Below are positions 31,601 through 41,897 of a stretch of 64,000 bases of DNA, piece by piece. Made by a program: the position numbers and the translations under genes. Origin of the DNA: Tilletia caries (lineage: Eukaryota > Basidiomycota > Exobasidiomycetes > Tilletiales > Tilletiaceae); assembly GCA_032718865.1 (NCBI GenBank), contig JALUTQ010000006.1, positions 186,001 to 250,000 of the forward strand, given 5' to 3'. The notes beneath the pieces are model-generated. The model saw nothing but the letters and a program-made list of their open reading frames with translations. It ran no database searches and was not told the origin of the DNA. Numbering within the stretch: the stretch's first letter is position 1; every line of letters begins with the position of its first letter.

Positions 31601-33716
31601 AACTTGAGCGCCAGGACGGAGGGCTTCATGGAGAGGAGGATGAGTCGATCGGTCGGCGCGTGGGAGATGACACGGACCTCGTGCTTGCTTCCGACGCAGT
31701 ACGGCGCCGAGTCGACGAGGGAAAGCGTGTCGATGTGCGAGTCGGACACGGAGGAGATGTGGACGAAGCCCTGGATGGAAGCAGCGTCCGATCCCATCAG
31801 TATCCGTTGTGACTCGTTGTTGGCGAGGGAACAGAAGAGACCCCAATCCTCGTCCACGCGGGTAACCGTGACGCGAAGCTTGGTGCCGATGGGGAACACT
31901 TCAGAGAGGGCCTTGCGCGGGATGGAAGGGTTGATCCCTCCGACGACGGACACGACGGGCGGCTCGAGGGCAAGGACGTGATCAGCAGCGCTAAGGGCAA
32001 CCTTGCGGTACTGTCTCGCGCCGGGCCCACCGTCGTCGTCATCACGCTCTCCAAGAGCAAGCTGCTCAGCGTAGAGGTCCCCGAGTTCCCAGAAGACGCG
32101 GGCTCGGATCTTCTTGCCTTCCTTGAAGTGCGTCTCGTACTCCTGCCCGTCTTTGAGGGTGGGCAGATGGGCTCGATCGATAGTCGCGTCGAAGAGGCCG
32201 AAGAGCTTGACGTTCAGTCCCGCCGGAAGGTTCGCGGTGATGAGGGCATCGAGGGCCAGACCGGGGAGAAGGCCGGAGAGGGAGGGTGGAGTTGACTTGC
32301 TTCCGAGGAAGGCGGAAGTGATGTCCTTAGTTTTCAAGGTGACAGTGGCCGAGCGTTTGTTGTCGGCAATGGAGAGCACGTTGGCAGGTACGACCTGTCC
32401 GACATGCAGCTTGGGGCCCTTCTTCCCACCCGGAGTGTCCTTGAACGCACAGAACGCAGACAGTGGCGACTCAAGCCCCAAATCGAGGATGTATCCGTGG
32501 TCCTCGACCGACTTAACAGCGGCTGGCAAGAGGAAGCCCGGGCCGAGCTCTTCGATGTTGACACCCTGGTTGAAGAGCGTGGGGTCGAGGGAGAGTTCGA
32601 CGCGGCGGGATTCGCGCTCGTACTCGCCTCCTTCGCGAGATCGCTGACCGTTTGAGGATTCGTTCATGGCGGCCTTGTATGCGCCGGAGGAGAGGACATT
32701 TGTGACAGAGGCGTGAACCCACTGGCCAACGGTGAAGAGGTCGCGGAGTTCAGGTGCATCCGATGATCGTTTTGATCCGCGCCTCTTATCTTGACCGTCA
32801 TTGTCGTCATCGCTCTCGTCCTCGTCGCTGCCTTCATCCTCCTCGTCATCGTCATCTTCGGCGGCATCTGCCATGGACTGGAGCCTTTCTGTGAAGGAAG
32901 GGCTGATGGCTGTGATGGGAACGTGACCGAGCAGTTGACCGGGGAGGGAGAGGACGAGGGCAAAGGGGTGAATGGCGAGAATGGTGCAGAGCAAGCGTGC
33001 GCCGGTTTGAAGACGCTGTGGGAAGTCATCTTTCGATTGTCAGTCTGAATGTGCAAGATGAGGGGGACACGGGGTCAGAAGGAGAGACGGACCTTGTAAT
33101 TGATGCGCTCGATCCGAAGGAAGTCTTTCTTCGCTGCGCCCGACTGTCCCTGAGGTGCGGCATCTCCTGGAAGCGCGTGTTTCTTCTTGAGGGCATTTTG
33201 CTTGTCTCGATTGTATTTTTGCTTTGCGAGACCGGCCTTGTTGCGCTCTGTATCCACTACCGCATCGCCAGCACCGCCAGATGACTTGGGCGCGGTCGAT
33301 TTGTTTGCGGGCGTGGTGCTGTCCTTGAAGAGTGCGTCTGCTTCTGCGCGTGCTTCTCGGAGTGCCTGCCGGTGTTCGAGGGGAGTGAGGACGCTGCCTC
33401 CGCCGCGAGGGAAGTCGGTCTCTGCTGAGGAGAGCAAGACGGAGCTTGATGCTGGCCTTGCTCCTGCCCCTGCGCCTGTCCCTGCGCCTGAGAATGTCGA
33501 TTTCGATGCTGCCGGCTTCTCCCGCTCGCCCGTCTTTGCCTTCTTGTTGGCCGATGAGGATGCAGCTGCGGGTTGGGTTGACGCTGCGCTGGAATCGAAG
33601 CTCTTGCGCTTCTTCGCTGCCGATGCTCCGGGCGGCGGTGCTGAGCGCGTGGTAGAAGCAGACGCGCCGTTCGCACCGCTTCCCTCCGCTGATTTCCTCG
33701 GCGCCGTGTTCTTCAT
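28695..33716 (-). CDS. RRP5: rRNA biogenesis protein RRP5 (PDCD11 family)
   Basis: Five exons on the minus strand: 33716-33093, 33015-30776, 30687-30408, 30322-29061 and 28980-28695, about 1563 residues. It is an essential nucleolar factor in processing of both 18S and 5.8S/25S pre-rRNA. A basic N-terminus (AKKDFLRIERINYK) is followed by multiple S1 RNA-binding repeats, seen as recurrent patterns such as GARLLCTILAIHPFALVLSL, VGDEVRGTITNADEHKIVVD and VGDRVKAIILKVHGEDKKVS. A long acidic linker (about 29990-30180) leads to C-terminal HAT/TPR repeats (RLLLGSPNNSFLWIQFMSFQ, VWTGFAKFYLRHGRE, LDLWWLYIDQEAKAG). The protein ends in another acidic stretch. The length is slightly below the roughly 1700-1870 residues of yeast and human proteins. 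Order of domains is fully conserved. Confidence 0.95.
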
Positions 33717-33956
33717 TCTGTCAAGATCAGGATGAGGATGAGGATGAGGATGAGGATGAGGATGAGCTGGCTGTCAGTCAGAGAGCGAGCGAGTCAGTGG
33801 AAGGTCCTCCCAAATTTTTTGCTTGCCATGCTCAATCGCCGACTTGGGATGCCGCGATATCCGAAACGCCGATCTCGACACACTCAACGCTCGCGATGGC
33901 AGCGACGGGCTTAGCGATGGCATCGAGCACAGCGGTGGTACTGGCAGCAGCAATCA
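33717..33956. promoter_or_regulatory. Shared divergent promoter with GAGGAT repeat
   Basis: 240 bp separate the RRP5 ATG from the ATG of the small gene at 33957. A GATGAG hexanucleotide repeated about six times lies at 33729-33765, immediately upstream of RRP5. Confidence 0.6.
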
Positions 33957-34377
33957 ATGGCACAGGCATCAGCGAGTGCGCAGGAGGTGCAACCCTTCAA
34001 TGCGTCCGAAGTCACGCAGTGGCTCAACCATCGCTTTCGTGCCATCGAAGCTGAGGCTCTCAATCTCTCATTACCACCAGACGGTCAGTTTCATCATTGC
34101 CATGTGTTCACAGCTACGTGCTGACCCGCCCTACTCTCTCAACTTGCAGCGCGACCAGAGATCGTGAAAGTGTCCAAGCCAGCAGGTGGCCCGACGCCGG
34201 GCGCGACAGGAGGAGCCGGCGCGTGGGGTGGCAGCAAGCGTGAGTACTGCCCCGCATACATACATGGACATATGTAGACCGCTGATTCCCTGCTTCTCTT
34301 CTCCAGGACAAGGCGTCAGCTTCGTCGCCGACGTTCTCAAGGCAGCCCAGGCGGCGGGGGTCGCGGACAGGACATGA
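33957..34377 (+). CDS. Small conserved-looking protein of unknown function
   Basis: Three exons, 33957-34083, 34150-34239 and 34307-34377, with consistent phases, give 95 residues. The N-terminal half has an amphipathic helix (ASEVTQWLNHRFRAIEAEAL). A Gly/Pro/Ala-rich linker follows, and a second helix ends the protein (VSFVADVLKAAQAAGVADR). No family recognised. The splice sites are standard (GTCAGT, GTGAGT donors), and the frame closes exactly with the third exon, so the gene model is probably right. It is divergent from RRP5. Confidence 0.55.
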
Positions 34378-34901
34378 CGAATGTTCGTACTGCTGAACGA
34401 GGCGATGTCCCCGCGGCAGGTGTTCAGATTGAAGCGTACCCAGGGCATCTGCCGTCCTCCCGAGGACCTTGCTACCGGCCAACTGTACGACATCGTGCGC
34501 TATCCACGCAGACAGCTGCACATCCCGACCCGTCCCTCCTCAAGGCCAGATATGTCGGTCCGATCTTCCCAGCGAGTTTGATCCCACGGCTGCTGTATGT
34601 CCTGGGCGGGCATATTGGCGCCGGACTTGTTGTCATGCCTCTGGAGTCTGGAGGCAGGGAAGACGCCTTTGTACACAGCCTTAGGGTATGCCTTTGGTCA
34701 CTCTGTCCGCTTTGTGGAGTGCTGTGTGATTCATTCTGCTCGTAGACGCACATCATCCGAACCCTGACCTAAATAGGTGACCCAAATCCAGAGCAATCAT
34801 TCCATCTTGACAACGACGAGCGAGCGACAGAGTGGGAACAGGGAAGCAAGAGCCGGTCACGACTCACGGGTCAGTCGATGCCTCGAATCTCGATCTTCTC
34901 C
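34378..34901. other. Region with unsupported ORFs
   Basis: Several overlapping ORFs of 60-130 codons occur on both strands, none with recognisable features or good splice signals. One on the plus strand from 34374 overlaps the stop codon of the previous gene. It may be 3' UTR plus remnants. Confidence 0.35.
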
Positions 34902-34911
34902 TCCGGCTTCC
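34902..34911 (+). repeat. Target-site duplication, left (10 bp)
   Basis: TCCGGCTTCC, repeated exactly at 35433-35442 on the other side of the 521-bp element. Confidence 0.9.
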
Positions 34912-35432
34912 TAGTCTGATCACACCAGACCGTCGCACGCACGTGATGACAAGGACAGGATCCCGTGGAGACGGTCTGGGGACATTCGACGCGATTTACT
35001 TAGTAGGTGGCCCATACAGAACTGAAAGTTGTCGCAGACACTGCTCCAGTGCCCAACTTCTCGACGATCCGTCAAAAAAGAGGCCCGTGCGAGCTGTCTG
35101 GTGTCCGCTCCACACGACGCAGTCAACACGAAGATTAGCTGCTCTACAGCGACGAACACAATGGCCAGCCGTGACACAACAAAGAAGCCAATGGCAAGGA
35201 AAACACCATGGCGCTGCTCCTTGTCTGCTGAGCTCGCGGCAGCGCTGTCTTTGTGCTGATTTCGTTTGGCGAAAATGGAAGCTGAGAGGAGGAGAAGTGG
35301 GCCTTCAGACGGTGTTGGGTCAAAAAGTTGCAGGCACCTTCCAATTGAATCGGGTCGAATGTCCCCAGACCGCGTACGCGGTATAGTGCTTTAGCTCATT
35401 TGAGAGTTACAAGGTCTGGTGTGACCAGACTA
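34912..35432. mobile_element. 521-bp non-autonomous TIR element (MITE-like)
   Basis: The element starts with TAGTCTGATCACACCAGACC and ends with the reverse complement of TAGTCTGGTCACACCAGACC, a 20-bp TIR with one mismatch. A second inverted pair, GGTCTGGGGACATTCGAC, lies about 45-60 bp inside each end. A perfect 10-bp target-site duplication flanks it. No coding capacity was found inside. The same terminal and subterminal motifs start the large element at 57927, so this is likely a deletion derivative or relative mobilised by the same machinery. Target duplications of 9-11 bp are typical of Mutator-like elements, but no Mutator transposase is present in the window. Confidence 0.88.
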
Positions 35433-35442
35433 TCCGGCTTCC
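35433..35442 (+). repeat. Target-site duplication, right (10 bp)
   Basis: Exact copy of 34902-34911. Confidence 0.9.
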
Positions 35443-35490
35443 CAAATCCGCTGCCAATCAAGAATCCATGCACGATCGGAACGAGGACGG

Positions 35491-35498
35491 AAAAATCT
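35491..35498 (+). repeat. Target-site duplication of the 5.9-kb transposon, left (8 bp)
   Basis: AAAAATCT, repeated exactly at 41428-41435 directly outside the other TIR. Confidence 0.85.
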
Positions 35499-35835
35499 AT
35501 GGAGCGCCGAAGTGATCACCTTTTTGATTTGATTTCTGATCTTGATTCTTGACCACCACACCCACCACACCCACCACCACATCACCTCGCGCGCACATCA
35601 AGTTCTCTGCAAGGGTATGTATTACGGTTGCTCTAGGAAACTCTTCTCCCGGTCTGCTGACATCTCCTTCTCTTCTCTTCTCTTCTCTGCTCATCAGTCT
35701 GCCACAGTGCCACCGACGACTGTCCTTGACCTGCTGCTCGTCCCCGTCGCTCGCCCACCGTCGCTCGCCCACCGTCGCTCGTCCCCGCCCTCGCTCGTCC
35801 CCGCCTGCGCTCGCCCTCGCTCGCTCGCCCGTCGC
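35499..35835 (+). repeat. Terminal inverted repeat, left
   Basis: Matches the reverse complement of about 41090-41427. It includes a CCACCACACCCACCACACCC block and a TTCTCTTCTC repeat. It grades into CGCTCGTCC repeats at its inner end. Confidence 0.88.
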
Positions 35836-36330
35836 TCGTCCCCGCCCGCTCGTCCCCGCCTCCGCTCGTCGTCTGCCTGCGCTCGCCCGTCGCTCGCTCG
35901 TCGTCCGCCTGCGCTCGCCCCCGCTCGCTCGCCCGTCGCTCGTCGTCCGCCCGCTCGTCCCCGCCTCCGCTCGTCGTCTGCCTGCGCTCGCCCGTCGCTC
36001 GCTCGTCGTCCGCCTGCGCTCGCCCCCGCCGTCGCTCGCTCGCCCCGCGCTCGTTCGTCCTTGGCCTGCTGCTGCCTGCTCGTCCCCGCCGTCGCTCGTC
36101 CCCGCCGTCGCTCGTCCCCGCCGTCGCTCGCCCCGCCGTCGCTCGCCCCGCCGTCGCTCGTCCCGCCGACGCTCGTGCTGCTCGTTGCTCGCCCGGCCGT
36201 CGATCGGCCCGCCGTCGCTCGTGCCGCTGCTCGTCCGCCTCGTGTGGCTCTCAGCCCGCCCTCCGTCCGGACTCGCCCGTCGGCCTCTCGGCTCTCGTCC
36301 GCGGTCCGGCTGCTCGTGCGATCCGCCCGT
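35745..36330 (+). repeat. Expanded CGCTCGTCC-type tandem repeat inside left TIR
   Basis: Nearly 600 bp of short GC-rich units built on CGTCGCTCG and CCCGCCGTCGCTCGTCC. The right TIR has only about 110 bp of the same, so the array expanded on the left side after or during insertion. Long ORFs here on both strands are composition artefacts. Confidence 0.85.
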
Positions 36331-36600
36331 CGCGTCCGTTTGACGCGGCTGTCGGTTGCTGTCTTCTTTCTCTGCGGCTGCTCTGGGGGTTTCTGTATTG
36401 CGTGAGTATTTAATATTTATGGCAGCGCGTTCATTCATGAGTGTTTGCTGAAAATGATTATGTTTCTGTTGATTGATCCGGCTCAGGGCTCTTCACTGTG
36501 TGGTTCTGCTCTCCTTCTCGTCTTTCTGGGCAAGCAAGGATCGTCGAAAACGTCGGCCCTGCTCGCGTGCGCGTCTGGTCAGACTCTTCACACCCTAGCC

Positions 36601-38491
36601 ATGGAAGACGCTGGTTCATCTACACCTCCTGCGCCTCCTCATGTCTCCGCTGCTACCGACCCTCTACACTCCACTGAAATACGAGACTTAATCGGTCACA
36701 CTGCGTCTGCTCTCGCCCCGTTTGAATCATTCATTGCCGATCCCAGCAGAGACGTTATGATGATTCCGGCCCATCTGCTCGCCTTACAAGAGCTGATCGA
36801 CGGTTGGGCTTTGTGCGTCCACCTCCTCCCATCCCCTCAATACGATCCACTCATGCGAAAAATGCTTTTTGCCCGAGAAGAGCTAGATACGTTGGAGCGG
36901 ACTATGCCCGAGACGCGGCAGCAGGCATTGTGGGAGCGTACTGCGCGAGGGCAGCTTCGACTCAACGTCAACACCGACACCCTCTGCGAGCTCGTGGAGC
37001 TTCAGTTCACCGACGCAACAATCTCGATAATGTTGGGCGTCTCTGCGATAACTGTGAGGAGACGGCGGCGCAAACTGGGGCTCGTACGTAGGGGGGACAC
37101 AATGGTTTCCGACGAGGACTTGATAGCTGTGAGTATGATTCAACCTAGAGACCAGCTAGTCTTCCATGTTTGCTGACAAACCTTTATGCTCCTGCCTGTC
37201 CATCTCGATTCTGCTCGCCTCATCCTCATTTCCTCACCTCTGCTCTGTGCTACTCTAGGCCATCGAATCTACATATGGGATGGGCATGAGTGTTGGAGAG
37301 AGGGGAATGCGCGGTGCGTTACGCGCAGTTGGAGTCAGTGTCAGTCGCGCACGTTTGCGGCTGGCATTGCAAGCAAACAATCCTCATCGTGTGCAGGCAC
37401 TCTGGGCGAAGACGACCAAGCGGCGGGATTACTACGTCCCGTTCGTTAACAGTCTCTGGCACATCGATGGGCATCATAAGCTCATCAAATACAAGATCGT
37501 CATACATGGGGGGGTGGATGGGAAGAGTCGGGTGGTCACGTTCATGCGCGCCAACTCAAACAACCGCGCCGACACCGTCGCCGACTGCTTCCTCGAAGCC
37601 ACGGAGAGGTGGGGATGGCCGAGTAGGGTCAGGGCTGATCACGGAGGGGAGAATCTGGAGGTTATGAGGTTGATGGAGGAAGCTCGAGGTGAGATGATGA
37701 GGTTTCATGCTGCACTTAACGCGTAGTATGAAGCCAAACTGACGTCGTTCTTATCCATTCATCAGGACACAATCGCGGTTCGTTCATTCAGGGTCCTTCG
37801 ACCCGTAATCAGCGCATCGAGAGGATGTGGGTCGATGTTCAACGATGGACCACGGCCAAATACAAAGCCCTGTTTCAGGCCATGGAAGAGAGCGAACTTC
37901 TCGACGTGAACTGCTCCATTCACTTGTGGTGTCTTCATCTCGTATTTTTGCCGCAACTCAACAAGGCACTTGATCACTTTCAAGACGTGTGGAACATGCA
38001 TCCTGTGCGGACAGCGGGCTCCAACTGGAGTCCTCAGCAAATGCACACGGCAGGTCAGTGAGAAGAGTGGTGTTGGGATTGCAACATACTGAATCATTTT
38101 GTGACTTCCAGGTGTTCTGGAAGCCGAGCGCAAGGGTTTCGACCTCCGGACTCGACCTGCTGTGCTGGAAGAGGAGGAAGCTGCCGAGGATATCAGACAG
38201 CACGCTCTGAGAAATTTTGCGGAGTACGGAGACGATGTGGCACGAGAAGGGAGGGAACGGCGAGAGAATGATCCTCATGTCGTGCTGGATCCGGTAGAGC
38301 GGGATTTGCCGGCGCTGCTACTGGATCCTGCCGTGCGAGAATGGGTCGAGGCGGAAGTGCCACTCCAGTGGCCTCCTGGTGAAGACATGGGGTTGGGAAG
38401 GTACACCAAGGTTTTGGAGGTTGTTTCCGAATTGCTAGAGGCAGCGGAGGGGCAGGAAGGTGAAGGTTCAGTGGAACACTCCCACGCGTAG
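36601..38491 (+). CDS. DDE integrase-type transposase
   Basis: Four exons (36601-37128, 37259-37688, 37766-38053, 38112-38491), consistent phases, 541 residues. The N-terminal part has a helix-turn-helix-like segment (LQFTDATISIMLGVSAITVR then RRRRKLGL). The catalytic core shows the triad: Asp in NSLWHIDGHHKLIKYKIVIH, Asp in WPSRVRADHGGEN, and Glu in TRNQRIERMWVDV, with 34 residues between the second Asp and the Glu. This is an rve-type fold as in IS3-group and retroviral integrases. The C-terminal part is acidic. An in-frame ATG-rich stretch upstream (36445) could extend the N-terminus. The exact splice sites and closed frame argue for a functional gene. It lies inside the 35499-41427 element. 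Confidence 0.85.
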
Positions 38492-38619
38492 CGTAGAGGC
38501 TGAAGTCAACGGGAAGAGAATACCTACCGCATCAATGACGCCGAACAGCCTTCCTACCCAGTGTCACACACGCTCCGCACGTCCACAGACAGCCATCTCT
38601 GGGACGGTTCTCGTACTGC

Positions 38620-40895
38620 TTATCTTTCGGCCGTTCTTGGGCCTGAACACCAAGCAGGCCTTGTGATACTAGTTGATGTGGAACAATTGAACTTTCAGCG
38701 CAAGAATCACGCGCTGCGCGCAACTCTGGAGCCTGGAGGAGAAGGAAGGACTGACCCACTGCTGACACTCGGGAACATCGCACTGAACCCACTGCAAAGG
38801 AGAGCAGTAATCCAGAATGTCAACATATGAGTAATCAATCGATCTGCATGAATCGTGATGAAGAGAAGAGAACCTCACATCATCAACTGGATCTCCCTCT
38901 CCCTCCTCCGCCTCGCTGAAAAGCTCTGGCGCTTGACGGCTGCAGCACACTGGACAAATCTCCAGCATGCCCAGCTTTGAGCTTCCGGCGGTGGAGTTAG
39001 GCTGGGCGCGGCGCGCATGTTCTGCCTTCCCCCCTTCCTCACTGCCTCGAGCCTTTCGCTTCCGTATCTCCGGGCGCGCTCGAGAGGGGATGGAGAGAGG
39101 AGGGGTTGAAGTATCCTTCAAATGTAGAGTGTACAGTATCAGTAAAGCAGAACGAAATGACACGCCACTTTCCTCTCACCTTCCCCATTCGACCCACATC
39201 AGAGTCACTCTCGCCGCTCGAAATAGAGATCTGTAGAGAGTGCAGTTTGAATCAGCTTTGAGCTTGGGCTGGAACCGTAAAAAGGGAGAAGGAAGTAGCT
39301 CACTGCGTCGTCAATAGTATTGTTCATCTCTCCCGACAATCCTGGCTCCTGCTTCACACTACCTGGTTCGTGTTTGACTTTGTAGTCAGACCGGACACAG
39401 GTGTGCTGTGCGAGGACGTGGGGCGGCATACGAACGCGACAATGTTCGCACTGGTTCTTGCCTGTCTCTTTGCCTGGCCGAGAACCTGAAGCTGCTGCAG
39501 ATCCCCCTCCCTCCCATCGCGACCTGTCGAACATGACCTCGAGACGCGGGAGGTACGAAGAGGGAGGAGCAGCAGGGGGTTCATCACGGTTCCCCACCAC
39601 GTAGGCCTGCTTGCCTGAGTAGATGGCGGCGAGGTCGGCTCCGGTGGGGAACAGAGGGGCTCCATCTTTGTCCCGTTCTTGCCACAGTCGCAGAGCCGGG
39701 GGGGAAGCACTGCACCACCTGATAAATGAGGTAGAGAAGGGTGAATCAGCAATCCTGACCGACAGCAGCTGAAAGCGTGTTAGTGCAGCTGCTACGTACG
39801 TGAAACCCAATGTCTCGATGTCTTTGGCAAACCTCGGGAAAGAGCGACGCACAAAATTCCACACGTCATCTGCACTCGAATCAGCAGTCAGATTGGGACT
39901 AGTAGCCACGCAGTCCCACCGACCCAGCACCATGTGCAAGTTGGGCGTGGCGACACGCTGACTGATGGCGCCCGACCAAGGCACGTAGTAGATCTGTGCG
40001 TTCGTCGAGCCATAGAACGTAGGTAACATCAGCATAACTGGTCCCAAACAGTGTGTAAAGTGCTGGGGAGGGGAAGAGAATTGGAGAGGTCTTACGAACG
40101 CTGTCATTCTTGAGCTTGATCCGATTGAAAGAACCCTGGCGCTGATTGGTAGCTGAGGCGAACCCCAGCGACGACGCCGCGGAAGACAGGGACGAAGCAG
40201 AACGACCACTCGCCCCAATGTTCCGCAGCAGCTGCGCGGCGCGGAAGCCTGAATTCGTGCTCGCGCGCAGCTGGCTCGGAGCGGAGGAAGACGAGCCGGC
40301 AGAGGAAGAGATGGTGGTGAGCCCAGGTCGAGGTCGTAGCGCTGCATGAGATGAAGAGAGTTTGGGGTTCAGTAGCCTGCCTGTCAATCCATATAGTAGA
40401 TTGACTATGATATACATACCCTCAACGTGATCTCCTTCCCCAGTAACGTGAGGAGGAACACGAGACGGAAGAGCAGACAAGGGAGAGGGCTGCCCAGTCT
40501 GCAGCTGGCGGAGCGACATCAACTCCTGCCGCAGCCCAGTGACCTCCTGCTGCAGCCCACGAGCATCTTCCGCGGACTGCTTCAAGTATTCGAGCTGGCT
40601 TCTGGAGACTGACTGCAACAAACGTACAGTTAAATTTGAAAGGGTCAGTGCCATAACCCACAGCGAGCACGACGCCGGAGACGCGTTGCTGCTGTGCACT
40701 CACCACTCGCGGGCTGATTGATGTAGTGCCGTGCACATGATGCGAAGGGGCTGTGTGTAGGGAAAGAGGGTTATGAGAAATGAAGGGAGGAGGACAAAAT
40801 TATTGTTCAGCATTAAGAGCAAGTACGACGGGTTGCCGCCCACCGGTCACGCCTCTGGTGCCATACTCACAAGGGGATCGTGAGTTCCCCTCCAT
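38620..40895 (-). CDS. Transposon-borne accessory protein with coiled coil and zinc-finger motifs
   Basis: Ten exons on the minus strand: 40895-40871, 40750-40704, 40612-40420, 40341-40096, 40037-39800, 39718-39304, 39230-39180, 39115-38879, 38791-38756 and 38691-38620. All phases agree, for about 519 residues. Order of features: a leucine-rich coiled coil (SQLEYLKQSAEDARGLQQEV), a Ser-rich linker, a conserved-looking globular part (MLMLPTFYGSTNAQIYYVPW, NLHMVLGRWDC, DDVWNFVRRSFPRFAKDIET), CEHCRVRMPPHVLAQHTC as a C2HC-like zinc knuckle, a basic stretch (RARPEIRKRKARG), and a C-terminal ICPVCC...WVQCDVPECQQW that resembles a PHD or CW finger but lacks the usual His. The last short exons are less certain. 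No known family recognised. Its place beside the transposase, inside the TIRs, suggests a DNA- or chromatin-binding partner in transposition. Confidence 0.7.
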
Positions 40896-41089
40896 GGTGA
40901 TGGTAAAGCAGGCGCGACCGAGAAGAGAAACCAGCCCAACGCAGGCCGATGCAATTAACAGATAGACTGCTAAATGAGAAAAGTGATGGGAAAAGGAGTT
41001 GGGAATCAGCGACCATACGTCCAGTGGTAGCGTGCAGACGAATGACACTGTTACTCACGCGTGAAAGAACGAGAGGCAGCGTCAGACAA

Positions 41090-41427
41090 ACGAACGAACG
41101 AGCGCGGGCGAACGAGCGACGGCGAGGGCGAGCGCAGGCGGGGACGAGCGAGGGCGGGCGAGCGACGGTGGGCGAGCGACGGGGACGAGCAGCAGGCCAA
41201 GGACAGTCGTCGGTGGCACTGTGGCAGACTGATGAGCAGAGAAGAGAAGAGAAGAGAAGCAGATGTCAGCAGACCGGGAGAAGAGTTTCCTAGAGCAACC
41301 GTAATACATACCCTTGCAGAGAACTTGATGTGCGCGCGAGGTGATGTGGTGGTGGGTGTGGTGGGTGTGGTGGTCAAGAATCAAGATCAGAAATCAAATC
41401 AAAAAGGTGATCACTTCGGCGCTCCAT
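41090..41427 (-). repeat. Terminal inverted repeat, right
   Basis: Reverse complement of the left TIR, nearly identical over about 265 bp from the end. Confidence 0.88.
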
Positions 41428-41435
41428 AAAAATCT
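41428..41435 (+). repeat. Target-site duplication of the 5.9-kb transposon, right (8 bp)
   Basis: AAAAATCT, identical to 35491-35498. Confidence 0.85.
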
Positions 41436-41897
41436 GTCGACGAGGTTCCGCCGACCGCTGCGCGCTGGGGCCTGGGAAATGCTGGGACGGGCGGGCGTTC
41501 CCGGCTCCGCTGGGCCTGGGACCTGCATGAGAAAGTCAGAAAGGGGGCTTTCTGTTTCAAGTCGTCCGCATCCCGTCTCTTCTTTCCCAGGCGCACGCAT
41601 CCACCCGGATCTCCCTGACTCTGTGGCCGTGGCCAGGTGTAAATGATGGGAAATCTTTGACAGTAGGCTGGGCGCTGACTTGCCTCCGACCCCCGTACTC
41701 CGTCGCTGTGAATTGTGATGCTGCTCCCCTGCTGACACTTCTTTGCACATGCTCCCTGCCTCTGAAAAGCGTATAACATGGATGGCTTCTGCTCAACGCT
41801 CAACGTTCTCCCCTTCTGATCTCCCCCTTCCTCAGCACTTCAGCCCTCCGTCCTCTCATCCATTTTCCCCACTCCGCCTTCTATATAGCCTCTCGCC
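41436..41897. other. Intergenic region, promoter of secreted Cys-rich gene
   Basis: About 460 bp between the transposon and the next ATG, ending in a CT-rich leader with CTTCTATATAG just before the start. No gene seen. Confidence 0.45.

Larger units (their letters stand above)
35499..41427. mobile_element. 5.9-kb DNA transposon with long TIRs and two genes
   Basis: Both ends begin ATGGAGCGCCGAAGTGATCA when read inward. The TIRs are about 330 bp and nearly identical over the first 265 bp, and an exact 8-bp target duplication flanks the element. Inside are a DDE integrase-type transposase gene (36601-38491, plus strand) and a second gene of about 519 residues on the minus strand (38620-40895), arranged tail to tail. 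The near-identity of the TIRs and the intact reading frames suggest a recent and possibly active insertion. Integrase-core transposases of this type in fungi and animals have been grouped as IS3EU or near Ginger elements; this assignment is from memory. Confidence 0.88.

Noticed and set aside
34374..34745. 123-codon plus-strand ORF between the 95-aa gene and the 521-bp element
   Set aside because: Starts inside the previous stop codon, overlaps equally long frames on both strands and has no known motifs or conserved pattern.
34902..35442. Mutator-like (MULE) assignment based on the 10-bp duplication alone
   Set aside because: TSD length is suggestive, but no MULE transposase is seen and the related large element carries other genes; left unassigned.
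35497..36438. Long ORFs on both strands (264-313 codons) rich in Arg, Ser and Ala
   Set aside because: They come from the CGCTCG-type tandem array; all frames are open because the repeat lacks stops. No protein features.
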